Source of the DNA: Lota lota
Lineage: Eukaryota; Chordata; Actinopteri; Gadiformes; Lotidae
Direction of reading: 5' to 3'
DNA length: 64,000 nucleotides
Assembly: GCA_026745465.1 (NCBI GenBank)
Contig: JACYXH010000479.1
Span: 3,480,011 to 3,544,010 of the forward strand
Below are positions 1-15,000 of this stretch, piece by piece. Position 1 is the first letter of the stretch. Each line of letters begins with the position of its first letter. The translations under genes and the position numbers were made by a program. Under the pieces are notes generated by a model. The model was not told where the DNA came from. It saw nothing but the letters and a program-made list of their open reading frames with translations, and made no database searches.

Positions 1-604
1 CTTGCAACACATTTTTGTCCATAAGTTATGATATGACGGGGATTGTGGCGATTGTGCGGAGGTTTCATTGAGCAAGGCGGAAGTCAGAAGAAATACTTCT
101 AATCTTGTGTGAAGGCTTAAAGCTGATATATGAAAGTGTCAAGAAGCGTTGAGTGTCCACAGAAGTTATAAAAAGCAGTGTATAGATGCAGACATAAAAT
201 AACAATGTCTGTGAATGAGTTTTTAGTGCTTTGGGAACACACTGCATTCAGGTTACACTATATTCTTGTGTTATTACAGCTTTGATGGGTCTTTAGTCCT
301 AAATACTTGAATATTTTCTAGGCATTCCAAGTTTTCTTGCTTTTACATATTCAGCAACTGCTATAGTGTATATTTAAATAAATTACTCTATTAATGGACC
401 TGTTGCAATGTGTTTCAGTTATAGAATGTTGTCAGTTACATGTACAATTTGTATAGCCATACTTCATTTCTACTTCACATATTTATTATGTAATCAGTAG
501 TGTGTGTGTAATGTCTACTTTATGTTTACATGCTTGAACTCATGCTGGATCATTCAAAGTCATTAATTGTGTCTCATAACAATATATTTCCCTATTTTCC
601 GCAG
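1..604 (+). other. ptgs1 upstream intron sequence
   Basis: AT-rich sequence before the EGF exon of ptgs1, ending in a pyrimidine-rich acceptor (TTTTCCGCAG at 595-604). No other exon or RNA gene is visible. The signal-peptide exon of ptgs1 is not here. Confidence 0.6.
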
Positions 605-3600
605 TGAATCCATGTTGTAATTATCCCTGTGAAAACTCTGGGACATGTATGCGATTTGGCGCAGACCGGTTTGAGTGTGACTGCACACGCACTGGCTTCC
701 ATGGGGAAAACTGCACTGTTCGTGAGTGAATCCAAACTATGCTTTCATTTCCTGTCTCTGCTTCTAGTGCACATAACCTGGTTGAATGAAGCCACATGGC
801 AGAGAACTTACTAGCAGCTGTTGATACATATAAAGGCATTGGCGTGGCTTATTAACAATGCATATTCACGCTTCACCCGAAGCAGTATAAAAATATGCAT
901 GTCTTTTTATGTGGGAAGGGAGGATGTGCATTTTATTTTGGTGTGTGTTTTATTCTGATACCACCCAGATTTCCTTCTCATTTGTTCTAATTCCAAACAT
1001 TCTGCTGGGGTAAGATAACCATGTGTGTGTGTTTAGTGTGTGGGTGAGGGGCCTGAGTGTTGTCCAAACATGTCTTCCTTCCTACTTCAGCCCTGCAGTG
1101 TGTTTTCTTGCGTTTGGTTATCTTCCCCATCAACACATGCTCTTATTGTTTCATTGAGATTGGATCCACCGAACCAATAAAAGCGACAGTTGGAAATAAT
1201 GTAACTGATGTAACTGAAGTCAAAGTCTAGTGGATAGAACACAGAGAGTGACACAGTTTGTATAGGGATGTTCCATATTGTGAAGTTGTGAAACATGGAA
1301 TGGAATACTTTAGCATAACGTCACTACAGATGCCAACAACAACCAATAGTGAGAACCCTAGGGTGAATGTGGTAAAAAAAGAAAAAAAAGACCAAATTTA
1401 CCCTGTGCCAGCTTTCATCCATATGTGTGAATTCCAGACCACAGTTGGCCCACAAAAGAGCAGAAGGGAGAAGTAGGGAAAACCTTTCCCCCTATCGACA
1501 ATGTTCAACCATCAAATAAGACAAATGTATGACAGAAAATATGGTAAATTCTCTCACTAGGTGTGGGTACCGTTGTTTGTATTTTCATATGACAAAGAAA
1601 GATGAAAAACGTTAAATCAAGTTAAAAATGTTGTTTGACATCCAATAACCTTGCTTGCTTTTAACCACACATGAAATTCGGTTTCCTGGACGCTGTGGCC
1701 AAAGTGGATGAGAACCAACTGAAGTTATAATGCATGATCACCGGGAAAAAATGTATAGCTTTCTCGTCACCCGCCAGTCTTCGCAATAGCATTTAACTTC
1801 AATCTCAAAAAAGTCAGTCTATCGTCTGACATGTGTGTGTTTTGTCCTTCCCTTGTGGGGTTTGTGTAGCTGAGTTCTGGACAAGAATTCATTTTCTGCT
1901 GAAGCCCAGTCCAGACACCGTCCACTACGTTCTCACACACTTCCACTGGCTTTGGGACCTGATCAACAACAGCTTCCTGCGCAACATTCTCATGAGGGTG
2001 GTGCTCACTGGTATGCTATAAACGTTGTGTTATGTTTCACACTATCAATACATTATGCACATAATACAGATAGGAAGTGAAAAGTTTGGGAAGTTAACAA
2101 ACGCAGTGTCCGACTTTGATGTTTTCCATGCTCTCGTGTTTCTGATCTCCCACACACGCTGAGTCTTTAATAACTATAAACCTATAAATGTTGTTCTAAA
2201 CATTGCTTTTCTTTTTAACCACAACTTGTGGAGCTGGGCTAGAGGAGATAAATCAAGATGACATGCTTGTAGCCAGCATCCCATGCACTATTCGGTCTGT
2301 TATGTTCACGTGAGTAAATATTTAGAGTGGCCATATTGGCAGAAGGCATGGCCGATCTCCATCTTGATGCGCACAGACGGGGATGCGGGACAGATACGGT
2401 TGGCCTCTGAATCGCAGTGTTAGTGAGGTCATGCTAGCATTGTGTAAGATCGTTCTCATCATGCGGGAGGAAGAGACTAGTTGGGTTGGGCGTTCGTCAT
2501 GGGTGCTTACACAAGGTACTGTCCACCTGCCCACACCCATCATTAAACAAAAATATAATAGACGGATCATAAAGACAGTTATCTGTCATTAACACTGTCA
2601 TAACACGTCCGTATACAATGTAAGAATGTACGAATGTTTAATCTTTCTTGTTGTTATCAAGGTCAAGCTACCCCATGTATATAATTCAAGTTTGAAAATG
2701 TATTTATATATATTATAAATCCTTATATACATGCTCGATCCAAGTTAACACTGTTTTAGGGATGTAGCTCAGAGCAACCGGCAAAAAATGTAGTTATAAG
2801 AAAACCTTTATTTATGATTCAACATTTCAGTACGAGAATCCCTAACTCTGAAAGTCCCTGAGGAAGAAGTCACATAATCCGCTATTGCAAAAACAACAAA
2901 AGAAAAGTCCTGTTTTTCTTACAGTCAGTTGTTAAAGGTAAAGGCCTTAAATGTAGTTTCATTGAACCTGGCAAGAAGTCGAAGAGGGGAACATTTTGTC
3001 CTCCAAATAGTGGGTTGGGATTATGTTGGCACCGTCTGTATAGCTCTCCATAACTTGGCATGGACATTTTTCCGAAATGAGCTCATCCTTCCACTGCTCA
3101 TTAGAGGGGCATTGTAATATCTCAGCCTGCGTATCTTGTCCTGGGACCACCTACCCAAACATGTTCCGATGCACCAGACTCTCTCCTCATTCTATACATT
3201 TTTGTATTTTCTAAGTGGTGGTAGCAGCAGAAGTAGCAGTGGTTATAGTAGCCCTTTCCTGCTCCGACTTCCTGCTCACATGTATTCAGTATCACCTCAG
3301 ACATCCCCCATCCCTCTGCCAGTAGAAGCCACGCTGCAGCAGCATCAGGGGTCACAGCCCAGCATAGGTCCCTAGCAACGGCCAACCTGAACGTCTATGG
3401 GACGGAAAATACCCCTCTTATGTAATGGAATGTAATCAAAGGTTATTAATAATAATTCTTTGCATTAATAAAGCACTTTTCAAGGCACTCAAAGTGCTTA
3501 ACAAAGTCAGTGTGTGTGTGTGTGTAAGTGGGTTATCTAATTTATTGTAATATATTGTCATCTAATGTAATCTACTATAATCTAATCTGATATCATCCCA

Positions 3601-4153
3601 TCTCAATTAACAGGATAAATATGACATGAGAAGTTCATTGCTTATAGGAGATAGTCATCCCTAAGAATGGAAGTGTAGTATAGTATAGTATACACTATAC
3701 TATAGAATATACACTAGTATATTCTATTCCCCACAACTACAGTTAGATACATTGACGGTTAAATGACTACATCAATATAAATGTGAGACAGGTAGTACAA
3801 CAGTATCTCAGAGCCGGTGACAAAAGAAGAATTCACACAGTGCCCCGTTATTTCTTCCAGCAGGCACACTATTTTGGTGGGTTATTATGCGCTCGTATCT
3901 TCCATGTTGCCTGTGAAATGTTGCAAGTATGTGGCAGTGTAATGGATGTCCTGTAATGACCCTTCCCTACCCTGGGGGCTACACACATTCCACCACCTCG
4001 AACGATGTTACCTGATGCTGCGGGGGCTCCAGTGGAGATATCTCCCCTGATATCCAAAGGATGAACCCTGCTACAAGCTGTCGGTCTGACAAGATAGGAA
4101 TGTATAATGTGGAGGGGAGTCAAGCCCCAACACGTGCAGTGTTGGGGGCTCAG

Positions 4154-4201
<48 letters not shown>

Positions 4202-5953
4202 TTGGATGCAGATGCGTTTAGATGCAGAGCTAGATAGATTTACAAAAGACATCCCACTATAGGACTAATGGCCCATATATGAATCCTGTTTGTGGAGAAA
4301 ACCGGATTCACTAGTATTGTTGTATGTAACTACTCAGACAGACCTGTGGCTGTATGGATCAAACCCTTGCATACAGGATGTATATAGCATATTACATACA
4401 GAAGCATGAGTAAACAAAAATAATAAAATGAATATGAATGCATACTAGTACAGTTACAACAGAGCAATTATCCCAGTGACAGGAATATAGACATAACAGC
4501 ATTATGGAAAGAACAGCTCAAAGTGTGGTAGTCTTTACAACAATCTCCTGGAATCCGTCCCTCGCTCTTATGGTGTAATTTCCCTTGGGGGAAGGAAACT
4601 TGAAGATGCTAATCTTAACATGTGTCACTTTTGGCGTCTGGCGTTCAAGCAAGAATGAACACGAGTTTAGCAGCTCCGGCTGGAAGAACGAAACAGGGCC
4701 AGGGTTTGCCTACAATGTTGAGTCTCATGGGCTGGTGTTAATCAATACGTTCGATACTACAGAATACATCATAAGAGATCACAGCTACGATTCAGAAAAT
4801 GATCATTATCTATATTTTATCCTTTCAAAAGTCAGATCCAACTTTATTCCCAGTCCGCCAACCTTCAACTCAAAATATGGATACCTGAGCTGGGAGTCGT
4901 ACTACAACCTCAGTTACTACACCCGCATTCTACCCCCTGTGCCCGAAGACTGCCCCACGCCCATGGGCACGAAGGGTAAATTCACCGCCTGCCCTTGTCG
5001 TTAACTCAAGTACAACATACACCAAATATTGGTTCTTGTTTTACAACCGTTGGGTTTTTGTCTATTCAGGAAAAGCTGTGCTTCCCGACCCCCAGGAGCT
5101 GGTGAAGCGCTTCTTGATAAGGAAGAAATTCCGACCAGACCCTCAGGGAGCCAATCTGATGTTCGCATTCTTCGCCCAACACTTCACCCACCAGTTCTTC
5201 AAGACACACCACCGGATGGGTCCGGCGTTTACCCGGGCCCTCTCCCACGGGGTAGCTCTCACACTGACTTTAGTTGTACTTTGACCTCAGCAAGTTTTCA
5301 TTTGAGATGGAAAAGGTTTATAGTTTCAGAATCAGAATTATTTATTTTAAGTACAGAGGAATCTTATTGCAGGTGTCAGCATTCCTTCAGGTATAAAAAT
5401 ACCAATCTAGAATTAAAAGGTAGTACATAATAATCTTAACAGTAGGTTAATTTCAATATAATTTTCACATGATATCTCTAACTTCATCGGAGGTACAATA
5501 GTATGTCTTTCACTTGAATCCCTGTAGTTCTGTTTCAAACAATAGAGATGATGGGTGTATATTTAGTACGGAGGTACTCATGCTGTCTCTCTCTCGGGGC
5601 CCACCCAGGTGGATGCGGGCCACATCTACGGAGATAACCTGGAGCGACAGCTGCAGCTCCGCCTTCACCAAGAGGGGAAGTTGAGATATCAGGTGCTCTG
5701 CCCTGCTAGCCATGAAGTCTACAGATCAGGATACATAGAGAAATATCCTTATTACTATTTACAAGGGTTGTTGGAGTAGGAAAGTATCCAACGGAAAGGT
5801 ATCCAACGTATCCAACCAATAGTATCCAACATAGACGCCCGATGTTCCAGTGCTGTGTTTTCTGTGTTCTAATGAGATTGATGTCTTGTGTATTCTCACA
5901 AGATCTTATTTTAAATGTCAACCCTCCCCCCACCCCCACCACACACACAGCAA

Positions 5954-6032
<79 letters not shown>

Positions 6033-9000
6033 ACACTGAGTGCTTTGGGTGTCTTGAAAAGCAAGATATAAATGCAATTTCATGGTATGTTCATGGAGAA
6101 CTTCATTAGGAAGTACTAAAGGGGAAAATCTGTGTATGTATTAGTGGACAACCACATTCATATGTTTGCTTTTAACCAAATAAACAGGGCTAGAACATTT
6201 ACTTTAAATGTGCGAGCCCTGATTCTGTGCGGAGATAAAGATTCAAGGTAATAAAAAATTACGTGGAATGGTGGTTAGGAAAAGCAAAACGAGTTTCATC
6301 AGATTATAAATCGGGGGAACCAAAGGAAGATCTAAGACTACCAACAAATAGCCGAAACATCAATGTTTCTTTATTTTACTAATCCAACAGATAAAACAAG
6401 ATAAAATGGTCTTTAATCCCAGAAATTAGGGTGTAGTACAGACCTATTGCTATAGCTAGCGAGCTAGTCACTTGTTTTGGGGGAGTAGCTTTGGAGTGAG
6501 GCCTGAAGAGAGGGGTGGGATTTTTTTTCTGTTGGATATTTTCAAAATCTAGCTCACTCTAGCTGGTTGCTCCATATTGCCTACACTAACTTTAAATAAT
6601 GAACCCTTTCCGTTCTCCAAGGTGATAGACGGGGAGATGTTCCCTCCGACCACCCAGGAGGTCCCGGTCGCCATGAGCTACCCCAGTAGCGTCCCCCACC
6701 ACCAGCGCCTGGCCCTGGGGCAGGAGGTGTTCGGACTGCTACCCGGCCTTTCCCTGTACTCCACCCTGTGGCTGCGGGAGCACAACCGGGTGTGTGACGT
6801 GCTGAAGGAGGTGCACCCCACCTGGGGCGACGAGCAGCTCTTCCAGACCACCAGACTCATCATCATTGGTACTCCCCCTTCTTGTTTCTAGTCTACATTT
6901 CTACCCACAAAAAATAAGATAATGCTAAATTCATCTGTATGGTACGGCAGAACGTGGAACCAGTGCAAGTCAAGGCATTATAACAATAACACAGAGATAG
7001 CGAGGGGTGTATATATAACAATAACACAGAGATAGCGAGGGGTGTATATATAATAATAAGACAGAGATAGCGAGGTGTGTATGTATAACGATAAGACAGC
7101 GATAGCATGGGTGTTAATATATAAAGATAATAGCAAGGCGTAATCATGTAATGTGGCTGCAGGGATCTGGAGAGTATTTAGTGGGCAGCATATTTCAATA
7201 TAAGTTGATTTTACGTCAGCTGGCCGAGACCGAAGAAGTCCTTTGCAAACAAGCTTGTTTTATACTAAATGTGGTTTCGTTTTTGTCCCCGAACGTTCCG
7301 TTAGTCAAGCCCAGTGTGGTCTCCGTGGAGACAGGAAATCAGATCCAAATAATCACGCCCGCCTTCCTTTTCTGACTAATCATTCACAATGTTTGCATTG
7401 CCGTCATTGAGATTTCGGCAAGTTACAACGTTTTAGGGATGCAAGAAGTGCTGAAAAGTGTCGGACTTGTACAGCATGACATCACATCGCAATGACCGCC
7501 TTCATTTCGGAAGAATAGTAGCATAGGAATGTTATTAGTACTAATGGTGTTTTGGTTATTGTTTAGTAATTCATCGTCAAATTATTTGTCATTATGGGGA
7601 GATGTTATGTTTGAAAGTGCCACAACATTTCTCATGCTAGTTTCTCAGTTAGTAGCACTTCACCCTGGTTTCAGTGTTGGGGTGACGGCCAGGGGGTTGG
7701 GTCAACTGTGACCTTGTAGGGTTGGGTCAATTGTGACCTTGTTGAGTTGGGTCAATCGTGGCCTCCGTAGTCAGCCGTGGTGCCCGTCTGCAGTGGCTGG
7801 CATGGATCCAGGTAGCCCTCTCAGCCACCTTGACAGCTGACGAGGTGATCAGCAGGACCTGGAATGGCTCTAACCACATTGGTGAGGCCCATCTCAGATG
7901 ATCCTTCACCACACTCCGATCTCTTGGTTGTAGGTCTTAGAGTTGCCCTTCCTTGCCTCTTTTACCTGTGAACGGATAGATTGCAAAGTTCAGGAGAGAT
8001 GAACACAATAATCAATCACGTTGTGATAGAAAAGATCTGTGTTGATATCGCTGTTGTGTGGTGCACCGGTCCCCGTTGGCAGTGGCCGTCCCATCCCGAC
8101 TTCATAGGGGAACAGACCTACCTTTACTCTGTCCCCTCATGGTCAGTAGGACCAGTGGCAAGACCTTTAACCATGACATACCTGTATCTGCAGTTGCTTT
8201 GGCCAGTTATTCTGTTCTTTAGGGTTCATTCTCCCCCTCTACTGCCCCACCACTTTGAGGGTGGTACGCACAATGGTAGGTCAATTGTTGGTCAATATAG
8301 GTCAATTCCTACATACTGGGACAGCTGTTGGATGGCTTAGTTCACAAAATGGGAACCATTGTCACTGGACAATTTCCTTGGGATTCCCCACCTGATTTCT
8401 GATTTCTGTAATCAAGCCCTTGGTGGCGGCTGCCGCTTTGGTGGGAAACACCTCAACCCATTTGGGGGATATGTCTACTAAAACTAAACAATATTTATTT
8501 CACTCACATGGTCTTAACTACAAAATCTATCATCAGGTGATCAAACGGTAGTGATGGCTGAGAATAGAATCCTTGTGTGTACCAGTGCTGGCCAATGTTA
8601 TCTACCATTCCCACCTTTGACACGTGGTCTCTCCCATGTGTCATATTAGCATAGATTGGAAACAAACAATAGGCAAGCAGGGACGCCCATTCAACCTGGC
8701 TGATTCCACCACGCAGGCTTGCGTGGCAATGGCATAGTCCACTTTTCTAATACCTGTAATCAGATTTTTCCAGCTAGAACCATTGCCTGATGACTGCCAC
8801 ATCACTGTAAAGTAATGTTAGGCATGTTAAGCAAAACGTTGTAGTATGATGGTGTGATGTGTTCTGGGTTAGCAAAATAGATGAAACCTCGTGGGTTAAA
8901 AGCAAAGTTAATGGCATGTAACCCACTAACCCCCTACTGGCGGCAACCGCCTCTGCCACTGCATTTGAACAATATGGTAGACCAGCTGCCACCGGGTCTA

Positions 9001-12000
9001 ATTTTGATGAAAAATAGGCGATAGGACGTATCTTGCCCCCATGCTCTTGTAATAGTATTAGTAAATGTAATATTGCTGATGTTACTCATGTTACCATTTA
9101 GCTCCCCACAGTCTGTGTGAAGGGGTGTGTGTGGTCAGGTCAACCTAAAGTAGGTGAGGCTATAAGGGATATTTTAAGTTCTGATTTTATTTACGTTTTT
9201 TAAGAGGGGGGGGGGTCTGATTAAAAAATCAGACCAGGCCATAGCCGTGTGTGATGTCTTGGAGTGGTCGTGCTAATTTTTTATAATCGAGGATCCACAG
9301 TCTACAGTAACTCGTCATTTCAAAGAAACCCATCATATTTTTTTAGATAATTTTTAGTAAGGAATGAACTTCCCCCTTGGAGGACTAAATGAGCCAAATT
9401 GTCGTGCAGCGCTGCTGAGAAAACGGCCGGTTATTCAAAAAATCCTTGTGGCATCCTAATCAACATAAATGTTTTACCCTTAAACAAAAATAATAATAAT
9501 AATAATAAACAGTATTGGCTTGCTGGATCCACCGGTATGCTAAAGAACGGTCAACCACTGAGAACCCTTTACTATTCCCAGGTACCTGTGTTAATAGTGT
9601 GTGTGGATCAGGAACAATGGGTATTCTAGGATGCACTGCTTCGTTTACTTTTTTTAAATCTTGCACAAATCACCACAAGGTAGGTTACCCTTCAACGGGT
9701 GCTTTTTTCACTTGGAATATTGGGGTACTACATGGTGAATCAGCACACGGAAGTATTACACCGGCTTCCAACAGTGAGTTGAAAACAGGTGTAATACCAT
9801 CAATCGCCTCTTCGGGTAACCTGTACTGTGGTTGTCTTGGCTTGTAAGTCACCACTATTTTGACACATTTTGTATGTGGCCCACGTCATACTTACTTTTA
9901 GCCCACAGGTTGGGAGGGACTTCAGCCAATCGTGGGTCATTCACCATCATCTGTGGGAGTATAAACTCTGGCGACTCCCTATTACCACGCATTTGGTGTA
10001 CTGAGTGTCGGGTTTCGAAAGCTCCACCCCACACTCCCCACAGAAATATTGTACCTCAGGACCATGCGGGTCTGTTATCCAATCACATGCGTCGCCTCCC
10101 CTGACAGCTGTAGAAGTTAGATCAAAATCCACAGCAAGTTTCCAGTCCGATTCTTCCAAAAAGACAGCAGAGTCAATACTTCACGTTCAATACTTTATTT
10201 GTGGGCTCGCGCAGGCTCCCCAAAACAACCACCAGAGTCCTTCCATGGTCACAATTATCTCTGCTTAATTCTGCGTGTAAAATCCTGCGTGCTCTCCCAT
10301 TATTCTTCTCCCATACTTCTCCCATTAAAGTTTTTGTTCATCACACAACGCAGTATCTTAAAGCACATGACAAGGGCTCCGTGTTACCTCCAATCATTAC
10401 CTGTTATCATACAAAAAGGTGTAACCCACAGATTGCTATTGGGTTACTGTTATTCAAACAAGCCAATCACAAACCGCCTACACTCTCTAGGCTAAAGACT
10501 TGGCGGGGTGTGATACCTGGGCCAGATGGGCCCCCGACCTGTTGATCTGAGGGGGGTCTGTCGTTGGGCTGTGAGACAAGGGAAGGGCCATTACGGTTTG
10601 GAGACAGACCTCTGGCAGGGAGACTACACAGAAATTGTTTGAACAACTCCTTAAGTGTAGTGGAGGGATGGTGACCGATGTGTGGCAGGGAGGGGGATTA
10701 ATAACAGAATGAAGGTAAATACACATATATCAACTAAAAGTGGGGATCAGAGAAAGGGATCTGGCAGGGAGGGGCGTGAGGGGGATTAATAAAATAATGA
10801 AGGCCAACCAAAAGTGGGGGTCAGAGACAGGTCTTGGGCTGTAAGACAAAAGAAGGGCCACTTGATGCTAATACCAACCCCTTGGTTGCTCCATTGATCA
10901 GTTGCTTTAAGAACAAAAGGGGGTTAGAGACAGGTAAATATACATCATTAGTTTGATCAACTCAAACTGGGGTTCAGAGAAAGGGATCTGGCAGGGAGGG
11001 GCGGGAGGGCAGGGAAAAGGTGTCGTCAACAAACAGTGGGGGCCAGAGACAGGGCTCTGGCAGGGAGGGAGAAAACAGCATGAGGCAAAGACATTTCTAC
11101 CTTTAACAATTAATACAATCTTCAACACAGCCCATGAGCCTAATTCCAAAGCAACAACTTCCCTCATTAGCATAGCTGTGACTGTTGTCTAGGTTTTTTC
11201 TATGTTAGCTTTTAGACCGCAATATATAGGAACCTCTGTAAGAAATAGACAGCAACTAGAGCAGTGGTTGATGATCTCCAATTTATTCCAGGGAATCTAA
11301 GTCTTGCAATGTAATTCACCTCACCCAGTACTGAGTCCTCTGTGCGCAGACAGAGTAGACCTTCCTCGCACGAGGTTGGCCGTGGTAGAGGCTGATTTTG
11401 ACAGTTTGATACAGATACTTTATAAGACACTTTTTCCTCCCACGCAGGGTGAGGCTTTCTTGTTGGTCATTGGTTGTCATAGAGTGGGAGGGGTGTTGCC
11501 GGGCAAGACAGACATGTAAGGTCATAGAAGGGTCACTTGTTTTTACCAAATGACCCCGGCCGCACCACATTTCCTCAAAACAGTCTAGACATTTAGAGAA
11601 GTTACCTCAGGAAGGTTTCGACAGTTTCCTCAAAACTGTCTTGACATTTGTTTATCAGCGGCTGGTTTCGGTCACGTCAACCTGCCCCTATGTCTGGTAG
11701 TGACCTTCTGACCTGATGTATTCCACTGAGCTTGGTATTTTTCCACTACATGACACAACCGTCTTCAAACCACATTTCCTCAAACTCCTCAAAACTAACG
11801 CTAATTGTCCATCACAAGGCACTCTGGCAGTACAATGCAAATGATCTGTGGGCATGTATTGTATCTCTAGCTGACTCTGCATGCAGTGGTGTGCTTCTGT
11901 TATCAGTATGTCAGCTATTGACATAATGCTGCCAGAGGGACTTGCTGTCCCTCTGGCAGCAAGTCCCATGAATCAAAGTATCCTGGTGAGCGTAACACAC

Positions 12001-15000
12001 ACGAGTATGCTTGGATCATGGTTTTTGCATCGGAGGTAACCGTGAAGCCTGTGTCGGTGCAAATGACACTCAGCCCCAGGCGACACATTAAATCTTTTCC
12101 CAACAGGTTTGTCGGACATTGGTTCTACAGAAGAAAATAATGTTTGAGTTAATTATCACCGTCTTGTACGGGGAGCGGGATAGTGAATTTTTCAATGCCC
12201 TTCATTGAAAAATTCACTTTCCCGCTCCCCGTACAAGACGGCATTGTCCGCCTGCTCCAACCACATGTCCATAACGACCACTCAATCTTGAGAATCTTGT
12301 TCTCCATTCCTTGGAGGACAACATTGAATGTGTTGCCCCTGAATCGACTAGGAATGTTGTATCTTTACCATTTAAAATCATGTCACGTAAGGCTAGTGAG
12401 AACCATTCAACAATCATTTGGATGTGGTGCTTGTGTACATTTTTTATGCTAAACCTACAACTTCTGATATTTGCGGTGGTGTTGGTGTCATGGTGCACAT
12501 ACCTTCTCCTTGGACCTGACTGGCTCCTGCGTCCCATCAATATGAATGCCCCCATCCACCTCTGCCTCTTGGATAATCCACAGTCATTCCACGGGTAGGT
12601 GTGAACTGCCAGCTGTTCATTACATTGTCTTTGTCCTCTACTTGGTAACAATCTCTGGCTCAATGATCCATGGCCCCACAATGGTAGCAGACCTCGGGGT
12701 GTCTGTGTCCTTGACCTATGTTCCTTGGTTGCCCCCGTCCCCTGGCGCCTCCACGGAACATGCTTCTCCCTCTTGACAGGTCACCTCCTTGGTCCTTGAT
12801 GGGATGGATAGGCTTGGGGTTCTCCAGGGCCTCCAGCTGAGCGAGTAGAAGTGTTTTGGTTATCGCTGCCTTCTTTTGGACATTATTTGCTTATTTCTTA
12901 TCCCTGAGGTCTTCTGCATGGCTGGCGTGACTTACAATCACGGCGAGTCTGGCGGTTCGCCAACCAATGCAATGTTTTTTGATGAATTCTGATTAACTTT
13001 CATCCAACACATCCGGCACGGCGTGAGTGATGGAATCTTTGTAGGGAATCTGATCTTGTCTGTGTGTTGGTACAGGCATACCCCCATGGATCTGGAACAC
13101 TTTCTCCACGCGGTCTACAAGATCGGTCACTTTCTCGCCCTTGCGTTGTTTGACATCACAAACACTGGTCCAGTCCCTAATCAGGGGGAACGCTTCCGTG
13201 GCCCAATCGCAGAGTCTCTCCACCAGGAGGCGGTATACAGATCCTTGGCCCCAATTTACATTATATCAGCTTGGTCTCTCGCGGGAATGTCACCTTCAAT
13301 GTGACCCCAGCGTAGGCCCAATTTGCTCATTCAAACTTGACGCACTTCTCTGATGCACTAATTGTTCTGAATTCCCCTATATGTGACTGTTAATTCTGTC
13401 AGGCAGATAATAGTGCGCCCTTACCTTTAGGTGGGGTCCCTTTTCCTTTGTAAACATTGTCGCAAGTTGCGCAATATTCTAGTTCGTTCCAGCACGTTAC
13501 ATGGAGCAAGTGTGTGTGTGCATTCTTGAAGAAGTGAGTCATATTCATATTGACATTTATGAATGAGAACAGTACAGTTAATTTATAAATCAATGCTGTA
13601 TTAAAAAGTTTCACGTTAACTGTTGTTTTGATGTGTTAGGCAGCTTTACAGCGCTCGGTGCATTAGCATCACGGCCCTTTCACATGTGCTCATTCTGCGC
13701 TTATGGCCATGCATCGTTCAACCACGTGACAGTTCTATTTCATGTAGGCTACGCCGTCTAGGCTTCGCCTTATGGGCTTGTCCCGTGCGCGCACTCGCGT
13801 GCACTGAAAATTTTCAGCAATGCACCAATCAACGTGGGCACAGCCCACACTTCCCACGGCACCGTGTATATAACGCGGCGCACAGCTGCGTTCGTCCTCT
13901 TTTTTCTTTCAGCATTTGCACTAACTAAAATTACGGAATTAACCATGATGACTTCATGCAGCAGCGGCGTGGCGGAGCCAGCGGAGTTACGGCCCCTTTC
14001 AGGGCCTCTCTGCTCCTCTTGCCCGGCTATCCTCTCTCCGGACGACGGGTACGTTATGTGCTTCCGTTGCCTCGTTGCGGAGCACGCCATGGCAGCTTTT
14101 TCGGGCTCCGATTCCTGCGCCGCCTGTTCCACCCTACCTCAAGAGGTGCTCCTCTCGAGGCGCCTGTTTTTTTCCCCGTCGGTGGATCTTGCGGACGCCG
14201 TCGATATTTTAGACGCCGTGGCGACACCGGGGGAAGACGAGGACTACGACCTCGACGTGGACTCCGCGTTGGGGACTTCCTCAAGGCCTTCGGGGGTTTT
14301 GCCCCCGGAGAAGCCGCATCGTTTTGCCGACCTGTTCGGCGATATCATGGGTGAGGCGGCGGCCATCAAGGGCATCGCCATGCCACCTCCACCGCCCTCC
14401 CCGGAACTGGACGACATGCAGGGGGACTATTTTAGGCCTCCTTCGTCGACCAGAAGGCCTACCCTGTGCCCTCTGTTCCCACCCATCCAGCGGTATCTTA
14501 CCGCGGCGGCTGAGGATCCGTCCTCCCTTAAGGCCCCGGTGAAGGCGTTCACCGATTTCACCAGGGTGGATGGGTGGTCCACCACACAGGCGAGGGGGAT
14601 ACCTCGCCTGGAGCCTCCTTTGGCAGCGCTCCTCTGTCCGGGCGCCGGATGGCGTCCGAACGAGAAGCCGCTGCCCCCCGACCGGCTTCTCAAGCAGCTC
14701 GCTGCCTTGGGGGACAGATCGTTTGTCTGCGCCTCACAAGCTGCGGCGGCCGTGAATAACATTGCCCTACTTTCCTCTGCCCTGTCGGCCATGACAGTTG
14801 GCAAGGATTCGTTCGGGCAGAGCGACGTGGAGAAGGTCGCTAAATTCTCCGGCGCTATCCTCCAGCTTTGCCAGCCGGTGGCGGTTACTGCCGGACGTCA
14901 GATGGCGTGGGCGACCATGGATCATCGAGCCACGTGGCTGTCCTTCACCTCTGTTCCTGACAGAGAAAGGGCGGGCCTTATCCAGGGTCCTCGGTTCCTG

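Noticed and set aside
5706-6109. ORFs over the (CA)n tract in a ptgs1 intron
   Set aside because: Low-complexity His/Thr or Cys/Val translations of the microsatellite; no splice or codon support.
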